From Kribbella albertanoniae (GTDB taxonomy: Bacteria; Actinomycetota; Actinomycetes; Propionibacteriales; Kribbellaceae), in NCBI RefSeq assembly GCF_004348455.1, contig NZ_SMKA01000010.1:17427-81426 (forward strand): DNA of 64,000 bases. Direction: 5' to 3'. Below the pieces are notes generated by a model. It worked only from the letters and a program-made list of their open reading frames with translations. It was not told where the DNA came from and did no database searches. Made by a program: the position numbers and the translations under genes. Of this stretch, positions 8,819 through 18,442 are shown in pieces (positions within the stretch are counted from its first letter, which is position 1; each line of letters opens with the position of its first letter).

Positions 8819-11389
8819 ATGCGACCGACCGTGGAACTGCTTGAGCGCGATCAGCCGATGGCTGACCTGATGGCTGCAGCCATCGCCGAGCACAGCTCCT
8901 TGATCTTGCTCCCTGGTGAGGCGGGTATAGGCAAGACGAGCATCGTGCACAGCTTCCTCAACCAACTGCCTGAGGAGGTAGACGCATACGTCGGAGCCTG
9001 TGACGACCTGTTGGCTCCACCAACCTTAGGACCACTGCGCGAGGCATTCCGCGGTCACGGCGGAGACCTCGAGGAGGCGCTTGCCGGCCAATCCATCGAC
9101 AGAGTGTTCGACGAGCTGACCGCGATGTTCACCGGGCCAAGCCTGCACGTACTGGTCATCGAAGACGTCCACTGGGCCGACGATGTCACTGTCGACGTAC
9201 TTCGGCACCTGGCCCGCCGCCTGGATCGGATTCGCGCGCTGATTCTGCTGACCTACCGTCCTGACGCGGTCGAGTCTCGAGGCGCTTTGAGAGCACTCCT
9301 CGGCGAGTCGGGTCGGCACATCACCCGAATCAAGCTCGGCCCGCTCTCGGCAGCAGGGGTTGAGACTCTCGCAGCGGGCTCGGGACACGATGCGCAGGAG
9401 GTCCATGCCCTCACCAAGGGCAATCCGTTCTACGTCACCGAGATTCTCTCCGGCCCGCTCGGCGTCGTTCCGGCCACGGTGGTCGACGCGGTGCTCGGCC
9501 GCTTTGCACAGCTGAGCGACGATGGCATACGAGCTCTCGAACTGCTCTCTGTAGTCCCGTCTCACCTGCAGTTGAGCATCGCCGAAGGGCTGCTCGGACC
9601 AGAAATCGAGGCCCTCGACGACGCCGAGCGGGTTGGCCTCGTGGTGTTGTTTCCGGACGGAATCGGGTTCCGGCACGAGATCGCACGGCGAGCCATCGAG
9701 CAGCAGCTGCCCGGCATGCGGCGGCGCGCGCTCAACGCGTCACTTGTCGACGCCCTCCTGGCGGAGTCAGATCCCGACCTTCCGCGGGTGATTCACCACG
9801 CCGTGGCCGCAAGAGACGTCCCGACGATCCTCAAGTACGGTCCAGCGGTCGCTAGGGCCGCATCAGCCGCGGGATCGCATCATGAGGCGGCAGCAACGTT
9901 CGGCGCTGTCATGCCGCACGCCGATCAGCTACCACTGGGAGAACGTGCTTCACTCCTGGACGACTACGCTTGGGAGCTTCATATCGCGCATCGATTCTTC
10001 GATGCTGTACAGGTCGGCGGCGAAGCAATCAGGTTGAGCAAGCAGGTTGGCCGGCCGGCGGAGCTCGCCGAGACACTGCTGCGAGTCTCCCGCAGCCACT
10101 ACTTAGCCGGCGATACCCAGAAGGCGATGGCCGGGATCGAGCGGGCCGGCGAGCTCGCCGAGGGCGCTGGTTCGAGGGAGGCACTCGCCTCGATCTCGGC
10201 ATATCGGTCGATGATCATCACCCTGGCCAGGCAGGGACATGCACCGGCCGAACTCCGCCAGGCCAGGAAGCTGGCACTCGAGGTCGGCCGCACCGATCTG
10301 GCCGCGTTGTGCCTCAACTATCTCGGTGTTACCTACGCATACGACGGAAATCCGGATGGACTGGAATGCATCCGCGACAGTCTGAAATCGGCGCTCGATT
10401 CTGGCGACCACGAATCGGCAGCTCGGGCATACACCAGCCTCGCAGCAGTGCTCTTCAGGGAAGACCGATTAGCAGAGCTCGCAAGCTGCTTAGCCGACGG
10501 CCTGACGTTCGTCGCGAACCACGGGATCTGGTCACATGCCTACGATCTCGAAGTCCATCAAGCACAGTTGGACCTTCGTCTGGGCATGATGGACGCTGCC
10601 GAGGACCGGCTCCGTCAGTTGATGGATGCTCCCGACGATCCGGGAATGTTCGCCGTCTACAGCATGCCCGTGCTCGGCCGAATTCTCGCGCGACGCGGCC
10701 TCCTCACCGACGCCGAGACGCTCCTCACCAGTGCATGGCGCCGCGCCTGGGCACAGGAATCACTGATTGGAATCCTGTACTCCGGGCTCGGTGGAGCGGA
10801 GTGGGCTTGGCTGAGCCAACGCAAAGAAGCGGCCGAGACGATCTATCTCAGAGCCATGGAGCGACCGGTTCCCGACGGCCTGAGGCACATCATGGGCGAG
10901 ATCTTCTTCTATCTGAGCAAGGCAGGCTTGCAGGTCGAGCCCTTCGAAGGTTGTCCGGAGGTATACACGGCAGCCATCACGGGAGACTGGGAGCGCGCGG
11001 CCGAACTGACGGAGAACACCTACGAGCATGCCCTCTTCGAGGCAACGTCCAGTGATGTCGATCGCGCTATGGCTGCCATCTGGAAACTCGATGACCTGGG
11101 CGCAAGGCCAGCCGCCGATCTGGCCAGGGCCGACTTGAGGAGGCTCGGCGTCACCCGCCTTCCACGTCGAAGCCCGGTACACACCAGAGCCAATCCTGTC
11201 GGCCTCACAGATCGACAGCTCGATGTCCTGCGACTACTCGCCAGCGCCAGGACCAACGCCGACATCGCGACTGAGTTGGTTCTGTCCCGGCGTACTGTCG
11301 ATCATCATGTATCGGCAATCCTCCGCACACTCGGAGTATCGAGCCGGCGTGAGGCGGCCAAAATCGCAGCGTCACTCGGCCTGGACTGA
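8819..11389 (+). CDS. LuxR-family AAA regulator (LAL/MalT type)
   Basis: An 856-aa paralogue of the regulator at 259. It has Walker A (GEAGIGKTS, residues about 34-42), a Walker B-like VIEDVHWADD near residue 115, a conserved GNPFYVTEIL sensor segment, a TPR-like middle (DDYAWELHIAHRFFDAVQVG), and a C-terminal LuxR HTH (LTDRQLDVLRLLASARTNAD, SRRTVDHHVSAIL). It lies 150 bp downstream of a secreted lectin-like gene in the same orientation, so it may control or be co-transcribed with it. No clear Shine-Dalgarno precedes the ATG. Confidence 0.9.
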   Translation: MRPTVELLERDQPMADLMAAAIAEHSSLILLPGEAGIGKTSIVHSFLNQLPEEVDAYVGACDDLLAPPTLGPLREAFRGHGGDLEEALAGQSIDRVFDELTAMFTGPSLHVLVIEDVHWADDVTVDVLRHLARRLDRIRALILLTYRPDAVESRGALRALLGESGRHITRIKLGPLSAAGVETLAAGSGHDAQEVHALTKGNPFYVTEILSGPLGVVPATVVDAVLGRFAQLSDDGIRALELLSVVPSHLQLSIAEGLLGPEIEALDDAERVGLVVLFPDGIGFRHEIARRAIEQQLPGMRRRALNASLVDALLAESDPDLPRVIHHAVAARDVPTILKYGPAVARAASAAGSHHEAAATFGAVMPHADQLPLGERASLLDDYAWELHIAHRFFDAVQVGGEAIRLSKQVGRPAELAETLLRVSRSHYLAGDTQKAMAGIERAGELAEGAGSREALASISAYRSMIITLARQGHAPAELRQARKLALEVGRTDLAALCLNYLGVTYAYDGNPDGLECIRDSLKSALDSGDHESAARAYTSLAAVLFREDRLAELASCLADGLTFVANHGIWSHAYDLEVHQAQLDLRLGMMDAAEDRLRQLMDAPDDPGMFAVYSMPVLGRILARRGLLTDAETLLTSAWRRAWAQESLIGILYSGLGGAEWAWLSQRKEAAETIYLRAMERPVPDGLRHIMGEIFFYLSKAGLQVEPFEGCPEVYTAAITGDWERAAELTENTYEHALFEATSSDVDRAMAAIWKLDDLGARPAADLARADLRRLGVTRLPRRSPVHTRANPVGLTDRQLDVLRLLASARTNADIATELVLSRRTVDHHVSAILRTLGVSSRREAAKIAASLGLD

Positions 11390-11551
11390 GAACTCCTCGG
11401 CGAAGTGATGCGGCGACTGGCAAGTCGTCCGGATATGCAGCACTGGACCAGTCGTGCAGTACAGGACAAACCGATCGACGACGGTCGCCGGCCCACCGCA
11501 TTCCGGGCAGACCGGCTGCACGAGGGCCTTGCTGGCCAAGTCATCTGCCAT
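11372..11551 (-). CDS. Small zinc-ribbon-like protein
   Basis: A 59-aa protein starting MADDLASKALVQPVCPECGG, with an upstream GGAGAGG. The pattern CPEC...YC...C is a plausible zinc ribbon (CPECGGPATVVDRF, VLYCTT, TTCQSPHHF). Its 3' end overlaps the end of the LuxR gene by 18 bp in convergent orientation. The first seven residues (MADDLAS) recur at 12447 on the plus strand without the zinc ribbon, so a broken second copy of the gene start is present. The function is unknown; such mini-ribbons occur widely as uncharacterised actinobacterial proteins. Confidence 0.55.
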   Translation of the reverse strand: MADDLASKALVQPVCPECGGPATVVDRFVLYCTTGPVLHIRTTCQSPHHFAEEFSVQAE

Positions 11552-11642
11552 CAGCCTCTCCGATCCGACGGTCGCGAGCTTGCAGAGACATACGCGGCCG
11601 ACGTTAGATCGGTTCTCGTTCACTACGTCCCGAGGAGCGCGG

Positions 11643-12278
11643 CTAGCCCGCAACCACCTGTACGAAGGTCGAGCCGTATAACTGTCCCGTCAGTCGTTTC
11701 TGGAATGGCTGTAACGTGATTGCGTCACCGGTCTGCGTAAACACCAGATTCGTGAACAAGTTGACGAAATGGGTCGAGTTGCCGCTCGCGGTCACCACTT
11801 TCCAGCGCTGGCTCTTCGTCCCGTCACAGGTCCGCAGTACCACGCGAGCACCCATCGGGTCCCGTCCGTCCGGATCAACTGCCGGCGTCCTCTCACGATC
11901 CTCCTCGATATCGGCACACGTCTCGGTTGCACGATTGACGATGCTTCTGGCACCCGGCTCGAGGCTTGACACGATCGCCCACTGTCGGTCTCTCGGCGTG
12001 TTGGGGTCCCCGACCGTCGCCCCAGAGAACCGCCGATCCGGCACGAATGCCGGCACGAACGTGAGGGGCGAGTTGGACCTGCGGTCCGACGGGGCGAACT
12101 GGACCTTGTCGGCTCCCACGCCGATCTGGTAGGTCCTAAAGAAGATCGCAGTCGTCGATGCCGATGCAACTCTGGCGTCTGGGGTCGCGCCGGCTAGACC
12201 CGGAGCCGCAACTAGCGACACCGCGCACAGACCGACGACCGCGGCTGCACGTCGGGAGAGAACCTTCGATCGGAGCAT
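11643..12278 (-). CDS. Secreted ricin-type trefoil-like protein
   Basis: A 211-aa protein with a signal peptide (SRRAAAVVGLCAVSLVAAPG, cleavage near AGATP). The mature part has blade-like repeats ending in 'DRQWAIVSSL' and 'SQRWKVVTASG', the QxW motif of beta-trefoils, plus Cys pairs (ETCADIEED, VLRTCDGTKSQRW). AAAGGA precedes the ATG. Upstream, GGAAC-N17-CGTA resembles an ECF-type promoter. It is divergent from the LuxR gene at 12713, as its relative at 8101 is paired with the LuxR gene at 8819. Confidence 0.7.
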   Translation of the reverse strand: MLRSKVLSRRAAAVVGLCAVSLVAAPGLAGATPDARVASASTTAIFFRTYQIGVGADKVQFAPSDRRSNSPLTFVPAFVPDRRFSGATVGDPNTPRDRQWAIVSSLEPGARSIVNRATETCADIEEDRERTPAVDPDGRDPMGARVVLRTCDGTKSQRWKVVTASGNSTHFVNLFTNLVFTQTGDAITLQPFQKRLTGQLYGSTFVQVVAG

Positions 12279-12712
12279 GGTCGTTCCTTTGCAGAAAGTA
12301 GTCGGACTTACAGCTCAGTACGCCGCCGCTACTTCAACCGGTTCCGCAGCGCGCGCAATAGTCACCCGCTCGTTGCCCCGGTCTGTCACTGAACCGATTC
12401 CGTGGATGGTGCGTACTGATGTACGGAGGCACGGCGACCCGCGCGCATGGCCGATGACTTGGCCTCACGAGTTGTCAGGCCCCCGCAGCGCGCGGAGCGG
12501 TCGTCAGGGACTCGGGTCTCCACTGCTGCTCCCGGGCGAGGCTCCTCAAGACTCGCCCGGGAGCACCTACCAACGGAACGGGCCGGGTTCAGTCGGCTAT
12601 CCCCAATTCCGAATGCCAAACGCTTGCATGATTGCCTGACTGGGACGGGATGTCTCGCTAGACTTTCGCCGGGCACTCGCTGCGCGTGTTGGACTATCGG
12701 GGCGGCTATTTC
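12279..12712. other. Intergenic region with a remnant gene start
   Basis: Divergent upstream region of the trefoil and LuxR genes. On the plus strand at 12447 the sequence reads MADDLASRVV and then loses similarity; this matches the first residues of the zinc-ribbon protein at 11551 and looks like a decayed or truncated copy. No other gene is supported. Confidence 0.4.
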
Positions 12713-15304
12713 ATGGGTCTGTCGGCTGGCAATCTACTGCTCGAGCGGGAACATCAGCTCGAGGTCATGACGCGCGCCTTGGCCGCAGCCACGACGGGAG
12801 ACGGCCGCTGCCTGCTAATTTCAGGAGAGGCCGGCGTCGGTAAGACCAGTCTGGTTGAGCGATTCATTCAATCCGTCGGCCCGGAGGTCAGGGTTTTGAG
12901 GGGAGCCTGCGACGATCTCTACGTCACCCGTCCGCTGGGTGCCTTCCGCGACGCGATGCGTGGCATGAGCGGGCCGTTGGCAACTGCTCTTGAATCTGCT
13001 GACCAGGAAGCCATTCTGAACGGCCTCGATGCCGAGTTCAGCGGACCTGATCGCGTGGTGTTGTTGCTCGAAGACGTCCACTGGGCGGACGAGGCAACGA
13101 TCGACCTGCTTCACTATCTGCTACGGCGGCTGAATCGCTGGCCACTCCTGATGCTGCTAACACTCCGGCCGGAGGATCTTTCTCGGCGGCAGGCTCTCCG
13201 CCGGCTGTTGGCCGTCGCTGTCGGCGACGCCGTGCACCGAGTCTCGCTAGACCCTTTGTCGTCCGCTGCCGTGGAGACGCTCGCTGCCGGATCCGGTTGG
13301 CGGCCACTGGACCTGGCGAAGCTGACAGGTGGAAACCCGTTCTACGTGACCGAGGTGCTGGCTGCGCCGCGTGAAGGTGTGCCGTTGTCGGTTCGCGATG
13401 TCGTCCTCGCCCGGGTAGCTCACCTTGATCCGGAGTCCATCGCCGTACTCGAACAGCTGTCGGTCATTCCGATGTCGATCGACACCGGTTTGGCTAGCGA
13501 CCTACTGGGTGGCCGTCTGGAATTGGCCACCGCTGCTGAGAGCCTCGGCATGCTCGTCATACAAACCACACACGGCAGTCACACCATCGCGTTTCGGCAT
13601 GAATTGGCCCGCCGCGCGGTCGAAAGCAGCCTCTCCGCGCTCCGACGTCGGCGTCTGAACCAGAGGGTTCTAGACACCATGCTGGCATCTAGGACGCAGC
13701 CTGAGCTGGCCCGGCTGGTCCACCACGCGGTTGAGGCCGGCGCCATCGACAGGATCATCGAATTCGCGCCGGCGGCTGGATACGAGGCAGCCGAGGCCGG
13801 GTCGCATGACCAGGCCCTGATGCATTTCGAACTAGCGCTGCGCCACGCCGGATCGCTCAGCGAGCACGAAGTCACTGAACTGCTCAGCGCCCACTGTTGG
13901 CAGCTGTACTTGGCTGGCCACTACTCGCAAGCAGTCTCAGTAGGCAAGGAGGCCGTCGAGCGTCTGCAGACGGCGGGAGACTCAATCAAGCTGGCAGAGG
14001 CGTTCGTCCGCCTCTCTCGTTGTCAGTACCTCGACGGTGACACCGATGGCGCGATCGAATCCGCAGACCGGGCCGTTGACGAGGCTGGGCGGACACCATC
14101 GCTCAGTGCCCAAGCAGCTGCTGTAACCGAGCAGAGCATCGTCGGAGTCTTGGCCGGCGTGGAGGGCGAGCAGGCCATCGCACGTCTGAGAGCAGCCCAT
14201 GCAGTGGCCATAGAAGCTCGGCGAGATGACCTTGCGGCATTGAGCCTGAACTATCTCGGCGTCACCCTATGCAATATCGGGGACCTCGACGGGCTGCGAT
14301 ACCTTCACCAGAGTCTGGCTGTAGCGACGGCGGCCAAAGCACACGAAGCCACGGGCCGGGCGTACATCAATCTCAGCCAGATGCTCTACCGGCTCGAGCG
14401 CTGGGACGAGCTGACGCAGATCATCGAGACTGGCCTCGAGTACACGCACGAACATGCACTTTGGGGCAACCTGATGGATATCGAGTTGCATCGGGCAATG
14501 TTACTCGTACGCCGAGGCCAGTGGCAGGCTGCACAGTCGATCTACGCGAGAGCCCACATCGAGCTCTCCGACCCCGGACGCCAGAACCTCTATCTCCTGA
14601 TGTTCGAGGCACGCCTTCTCGTCCGGAGCGGCCACCCAGAGGCTGAAGCGCGGCTGCGACTAGTTCGATCTGAGGCCGCGCGGCAGCAGTCGCCGGTAGG
14701 CATCTCGTACGCAGGCATCGCCACGCTCGAGTGGTGCTGGCTGCATGAGCACTCGGAGCAGGCAAGGCGGGCGTGGGCGGAACTCAATGACCTGAAAATC
14801 GGGCACGTTGCCATCCCGCTGCTTCGGCAGGCCAAGCGGCTCATGGACCTCATCGAGGGAGTAACTCCCGACGATTGGTCAGAAGCTGCCGAGCGTTGGC
14901 GGCGGCTCAATGCAGATTACGACGAGGCGCTCGAGCTTGCCTCCTCCGGACTCCCTGGACCGACTACGGAGGCGTACCACATCTTTGCCGGCCTCGGCGC
15001 TGACCTGGCCGCACGTCGGGTACGCAGGCGATTGCGCATGCTCGGTGTCGCGAGCCTTCCGCGCGCCCAAGCCCCAGAGACTCGAGCCAACCCCGCGGGC
15101 CTGACCTCGCGTGAGCAGCACATTGCGACACTGGTTGCGGGCGGCATGACAAACTCGGACATCGCTGACGAGCTAGTCGTCTCGGTGCGGACCGTCGACC
15201 ATCATGTGGCAGCAATCCTCCGCAAGCTCTCGGTGAGCTCGCGCCGCCACGTCGCTCAACGTGCCCACGACCTCGGGATCAGCCTGGATAACGATCCGCA
15301 GTAG
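12713..15304 (+). CDS. LuxR-family AAA regulator (LAL/MalT type)
   Basis: An 863-aa third full paralogue. The start at ATG 12713 (MGLSAGNLLLEREHQ) was preferred over an in-frame start 27 nt upstream because the 'LLERE' N-terminus then aligns with its relatives. Walker A is GEAGVGKTS, Walker B-like is LLEDVHWADE, the sensor segment is GNPFYVTEVL, and the C-terminal HTH contains TNSDIADELVVSVRTVDHHV. The helical middle includes LYLAGHYSQAVSVG. Divergent from the secreted protein at 12278. Sequence differences among the three copies are spread along the whole length, which suggests an old duplication. Confidence 0.9.
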   Translation: MGLSAGNLLLEREHQLEVMTRALAAATTGDGRCLLISGEAGVGKTSLVERFIQSVGPEVRVLRGACDDLYVTRPLGAFRDAMRGMSGPLATALESADQEAILNGLDAEFSGPDRVVLLLEDVHWADEATIDLLHYLLRRLNRWPLLMLLTLRPEDLSRRQALRRLLAVAVGDAVHRVSLDPLSSAAVETLAAGSGWRPLDLAKLTGGNPFYVTEVLAAPREGVPLSVRDVVLARVAHLDPESIAVLEQLSVIPMSIDTGLASDLLGGRLELATAAESLGMLVIQTTHGSHTIAFRHELARRAVESSLSALRRRRLNQRVLDTMLASRTQPELARLVHHAVEAGAIDRIIEFAPAAGYEAAEAGSHDQALMHFELALRHAGSLSEHEVTELLSAHCWQLYLAGHYSQAVSVGKEAVERLQTAGDSIKLAEAFVRLSRCQYLDGDTDGAIESADRAVDEAGRTPSLSAQAAAVTEQSIVGVLAGVEGEQAIARLRAAHAVAIEARRDDLAALSLNYLGVTLCNIGDLDGLRYLHQSLAVATAAKAHEATGRAYINLSQMLYRLERWDELTQIIETGLEYTHEHALWGNLMDIELHRAMLLVRRGQWQAAQSIYARAHIELSDPGRQNLYLLMFEARLLVRSGHPEAEARLRLVRSEAARQQSPVGISYAGIATLEWCWLHEHSEQARRAWAELNDLKIGHVAIPLLRQAKRLMDLIEGVTPDDWSEAAERWRRLNADYDEALELASSGLPGPTTEAYHIFAGLGADLAARRVRRRLRMLGVASLPRAQAPETRANPAGLTSREQHIATLVAGGMTNSDIADELVVSVRTVDHHVAAILRKLSVSSRRHVAQRAHDLGISLDNDPQ

Positions 15305-15363
15305 AGCCCGAGCTCGCCGAGCATGGCCACGACAAACGGATCGACGGTCGGCTGGTCTTGAGC

Positions 15364-15552
15364 TTAGGGCCTCGGGCAAGCGTTCTGCTCGAAGTCGTGA
15401 CATTCATCAAAGATGTCCCCCGCAAGGATTCGCCCATGCTCATCGCTCACGGAGAGGGCTGTCGCGGCTTGACTTGTAACGGACGAGGTAAGCACGGCAA
15501 CCGAACATGCGAGTACTACGCTCGAGATCGTAGCCTTGAAAGTAGGACGCAT
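15364..15552 (-). CDS. Small secreted peptide, possibly truncated
   Basis: A 62-aa product. A strong Shine-Dalgarno (AAGGGAG, 7 nt) precedes MRPTFKATISSVVLACSVAV, a convincing signal peptide with cleavage near SQA-AT. Only about 33 mature residues follow (with FDECHDFEQNACPRP at the end), so it is either a short exported peptide or the 5' stub of one of the local secreted-protein genes. It is convergent with the LuxR gene. Confidence 0.45.
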   Translation of the reverse strand: MRPTFKATISSVVLACSVAVLTSSVTSQAATALSVSDEHGRILAGDIFDECHDFEQNACPRP

Positions 15553-15666
15553 TTCTCACTCCCTTGAATTGAAACAGCAGCCATCGCCTCGATTACTGCC
15601 CAACACTCACCATGGACACGCATTGAGAAGATGAGGAACCCCTCAGTCACAGCAGCCACCGACACA

Positions 15667-15885
15667 TTAGGAGCCTCGACGGACCACCACAGCGAAGGTA
15701 GGGAGGCTGACGGTTGGGCGTTCAGTCCACCGGTCGACCTCGGCCAGCTCTAGGGACCATGCAGCCAGTTCACCACCTGACACCAGGCCGTCCGCCACCA
15801 TCTGCTGCCGGGCTGCGGCACGCTCGGCCATCATGCGATACCGCAGAAGTTCCGAGTCGCTCAGCCGCAGCGCGTAGTTTATCGA
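15667..15885 (-). pseudogene. SAM methyltransferase remnant
   Basis: An N-terminal methyltransferase-like helix (INYALRLSDSELLRYRMMAE) is joined directly to what looks like the extreme C-terminus of the same family (ELAAWSLELAEVDRWTERP, then TVSLPTFAVVVRRGS). The whole SAM-binding core (E/DxGxGxG) is missing, so a large internal deletion is inferred. No ribosome site is visible. Identification is by pattern only. Confidence 0.35.
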
Positions 15886-16376
15886 GCTCGCTCCAATCGT
15901 TGCCACACGCACCCTGCCCGAAGGCGGACCTGCCAGTTCAATGGTCAAACCCAATACGCTCGCACTGCCGACATCGGTTCGCCGGCTCTGTCGGGGTTGT
16001 CTCCCTGACCATTGATCAGGCGAGACAGACGCCAGGCACAACTGCGTGATGGGAGACCGGCGCTGCCTCATCTATGCTGTGTGCGCAGTCCGAGGCACCA
16101 TTCGGTTCTCATGGAACAGGAGCCTTAGGTCGTGTTAGAGCCGATGAGTCTGTCCTGGCCAGCATCGAACGCAGAGCGCACGAAGGAAGGTGCTACAGGA
16201 GCCCAGAGCCCGACCAGGCCCCGACTGGAAAGCATCGGCCACCCCGCGCTGAACGCCGCCATTCGCCACCATCGCGCTTCCTTTAGAACCGGCTCTGCAT
16301 GATCGAGCTCCTTCGTAGCGAGACGGCATTTGCCCAGTAGCGACTACGACCGGCGGGGCTATCTGGTTCTTCCGAG
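15886..16376. other. No supported gene
   Basis: The frame of the methyltransferase remnant continues upstream without recognisable domains; the rest shows no ribosome site, repeat or RNA gene. It is probably decayed sequence. Confidence 0.45.
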
Positions 16377-17666
16377 TTACGGCCGCGGATTGCTTCCGGA
16401 CACCTCGACCGTCGTCGCGGACTCGTCCAACGCCTGCAGGCTGGTTATTCGACGCCTCCGAGGTGGGCCTGCCGCGGCGTTCCCTACAGCCAGGATCAGT
16501 CCGAGGCAGAACACGCCCGCCCAGAGGGCTCCTGTCCCAAACTGGTCGGCAACGAGACCGCCCACGGCCGGGCCGACGAACATCGCGCCGGTGAGGCCAA
16601 AGGCAAAGACGCCCAGATAGCGGGCTCGGGCATCGACCGGAGATAGCTCCACAGCCACAGCGGAGTTGGCCACGGTCATGAGCATCTCGCCAAGAGTCCA
16701 GACTGCAACAGTCAGCGCGTAGCCCCACAACGAGTCTACGAAGACAGCCGAGCCGAAACCGCAGCCGGCCAGAAGAACGGACACAGCCAACACGTGTTCA
16801 CGACGAAACTGTCTGGTGACCTTCGGCAGGAAGAGCTGTCCTGCGACGATCAGAGCCATGTTCACCACGATGACCTGTCCGTACGCCGTGACGTCCAGAC
16901 CGTCATCGATGACCGAGACGGGCAGGATCTTGTTCGTCTCGATCATCGCCCAGCCCAGCAGGGTCAGACCGACGAAGATCATGAAGGTCCGATCTCGGAG
17001 AACCACCCCCAGACCGATCGGCTCAGATTGCTCCACCGGCGAGCTCGGCCTGGTTTCGGGCACCTTCACGGCGAGCAGGATGCTTGAGCACAGCAAGACA
17101 CCGGCGTTCACTGCGAACAAGAGCATTGGCTCCGCCCTGACCAGGAATCCGGCCAGAACGGCTGCAATACCTGAGCCCAGGTTGAACGCCCAGTAGTTCA
17201 AGTTCAAGGCGCGAACGCGATCATCCGGCCTCACCACATCGATGATCGAGGCGGTGAACGCAGGCCTGACCATTCCCTGGAAGACCCCGAGGACCATGGC
17301 GATGCCGAGGATCAACAACTGGCTCGTCGCCAAGCCGAGAGAGAACATCGCCAGCGCAGCCAGAACAGAACCGCTCAAGGTGACCGGTCGCCGGCCCCAC
17401 CTGTCCGCGAGTACGCCACCAGGCAGAGCCCCCAACGCCGTACCGATTCCACCCAGACCAACGACGAGTCCGGCGTACGAGGCGTCGAAGCCGCGAACCG
17501 CCAGGAGATACACGCCGAGGTACAACTGCGCGACAGCCCCTGTGCGGTTGATCAGCGATGCCGTCCACAAGTACCAGAATGTCCGCGGCAGACCGCCTGC
17601 AGCGTCCGTCAGCCAGCGGCTCACAGGCCGACCGCGTGATCTGGAATCCTGGAGACGCGAATCCAC
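16377..17666 (-). CDS. MFS transporter
   Basis: A 429-aa integral membrane protein with about 12 hydrophobic segments. The loop after TM2 has the MFS signature (GVLADRWGRRPV), and the arrangement TM1 'WYLWTASLINRTG' through the C-terminal 'GALWAGVFCLGLILAVG' fits a drug/H+ antiporter of the 12-TM type. A start at an internal GTG (VSRWLTD, residue 15) is also possible. It ends before the decayed region and is followed upstream by a lipoprotein gene on the same strand. The substrate is unknown. Confidence 0.88.
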   Translation of the reverse strand: MDSRLQDSRSRGRPVSRWLTDAAGGLPRTFWYLWTASLINRTGAVAQLYLGVYLLAVRGFDASYAGLVVGLGGIGTALGALPGGVLADRWGRRPVTLSGSVLAALAMFSLGLATSQLLILGIAMVLGVFQGMVRPAFTASIIDVVRPDDRVRALNLNYWAFNLGSGIAAVLAGFLVRAEPMLLFAVNAGVLLCSSILLAVKVPETRPSSPVEQSEPIGLGVVLRDRTFMIFVGLTLLGWAMIETNKILPVSVIDDGLDVTAYGQVIVVNMALIVAGQLFLPKVTRQFRREHVLAVSVLLAGCGFGSAVFVDSLWGYALTVAVWTLGEMLMTVANSAVAVELSPVDARARYLGVFAFGLTGAMFVGPAVGGLVADQFGTGALWAGVFCLGLILAVGNAAAGPPRRRRITSLQALDESATTVEVSGSNPRP

Positions 17667-17711
17667 GAATCCTCACCGCGATCACTAGTCAGCCGCCAGG
17701 CGTCGATTGCG

Positions 17712-18263
17712 TCAGCTCTTCTTGATGACAGGCTTGCTGTCGGGCCTGATGACAGACCAGTTGCCGCCAACTCCTTCTCCCTTGGTGTCGGTTGCCGACT
17801 TGTCTTGCTTGAAGCGGTACAGCGGCCAGCCACCAAGAGTCACCTGAACAAGCCCATCCTTGCGTTTCACTGTTCCAACAAGGGATCTGTCGATCCCAGT
17901 CGCCTGGATCGGCGAGCCATCGGTCAACGCTGCGGGCCAGGTCTCCAGGCAGTCATACAGGCACCTGACCTCCGATGGCTTGTGCGCATCGCCTTCGAAC
18001 CGATATGCCGTCCAACCGTTAAGCGTGACGATCTGCGCCTGAGTTCCCTTGAACGTGGTGGTCTTCACTGCCAACGAGATTGGACCAGGCTTGACAGTTG
18101 CACCATCATCTGACGCCGGAGAAGCGGGCTCCGTGTTACCTGTGGAAGGTGCGCTGGAGGGCGACGCCCCTGTCGTCGCGCCAGATCCGGCCTCTGTCGA
18201 TGCGCTACAGGCTGCCAGGCTCAACATCGCCACGACGCTCAGGGCGCGCGCTGTCTGCTTCAT
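17712..18263 (-). CDS. Lipoprotein with Yx(FWY)xxD motifs (PF03640/COG4315 type)
   Basis: A 183-aa lipoprotein: lipobox LSLAACS after a short hydrophobic stretch, a Ser/Thr/Gly-rich linker, then two family repeats. Repeat 1 contains AYRFEGD followed by a Cys pair (VRCLYDCLETWP); repeat 2 contains GWPLYRFKQD and ends GVGGNWSVIRPD. The family is common in Actinobacteria and has no settled biochemical role. Related genes at 3999 (broken), 23521 and 53857 make this another expanded family in the window. Confidence 0.85.
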   Translation of the reverse strand: MKQTARALSVVAMLSLAACSASTEAGSGATTGASPSSAPSTGNTEPASPASDDGATVKPGPISLAVKTTTFKGTQAQIVTLNGWTAYRFEGDAHKPSEVRCLYDCLETWPAALTDGSPIQATGIDRSLVGTVKRKDGLVQVTLGGWPLYRFKQDKSATDTKGEGVGGNWSVIRPDSKPVIKKS

Positions 18264-18442
18264 TTCTCAGGTCCTCTTCTTCGCTCACCGCGTTCGGCGG
18301 CGACCTATCGCAACGGAGCCGGCATGAGCATGCCGACAACTACCGCTACGACGACGGCCACCCGTTCGGTTCTTCGCGTATAGCCCTGTGTCGCTGGGGC
18401 AGCCGCTTAGAGCAGAGACACAAGACTGGCGCGACTCGTTGA

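Noticed and set aside
9970..11055. 361-codon alternate-frame ORF within the second LuxR gene
   Set aside because: Out-of-frame shadow of a gene with strong motifs along its full length; Arg/Gly/Ser-rich without a ribosome site.
18049..18442. Plus-strand ORFs opposite the lipoprotein gene at 18263
   Set aside because: Antisense to a clear lipobox and YxFxxD repeats; no starts with ribosome sites.
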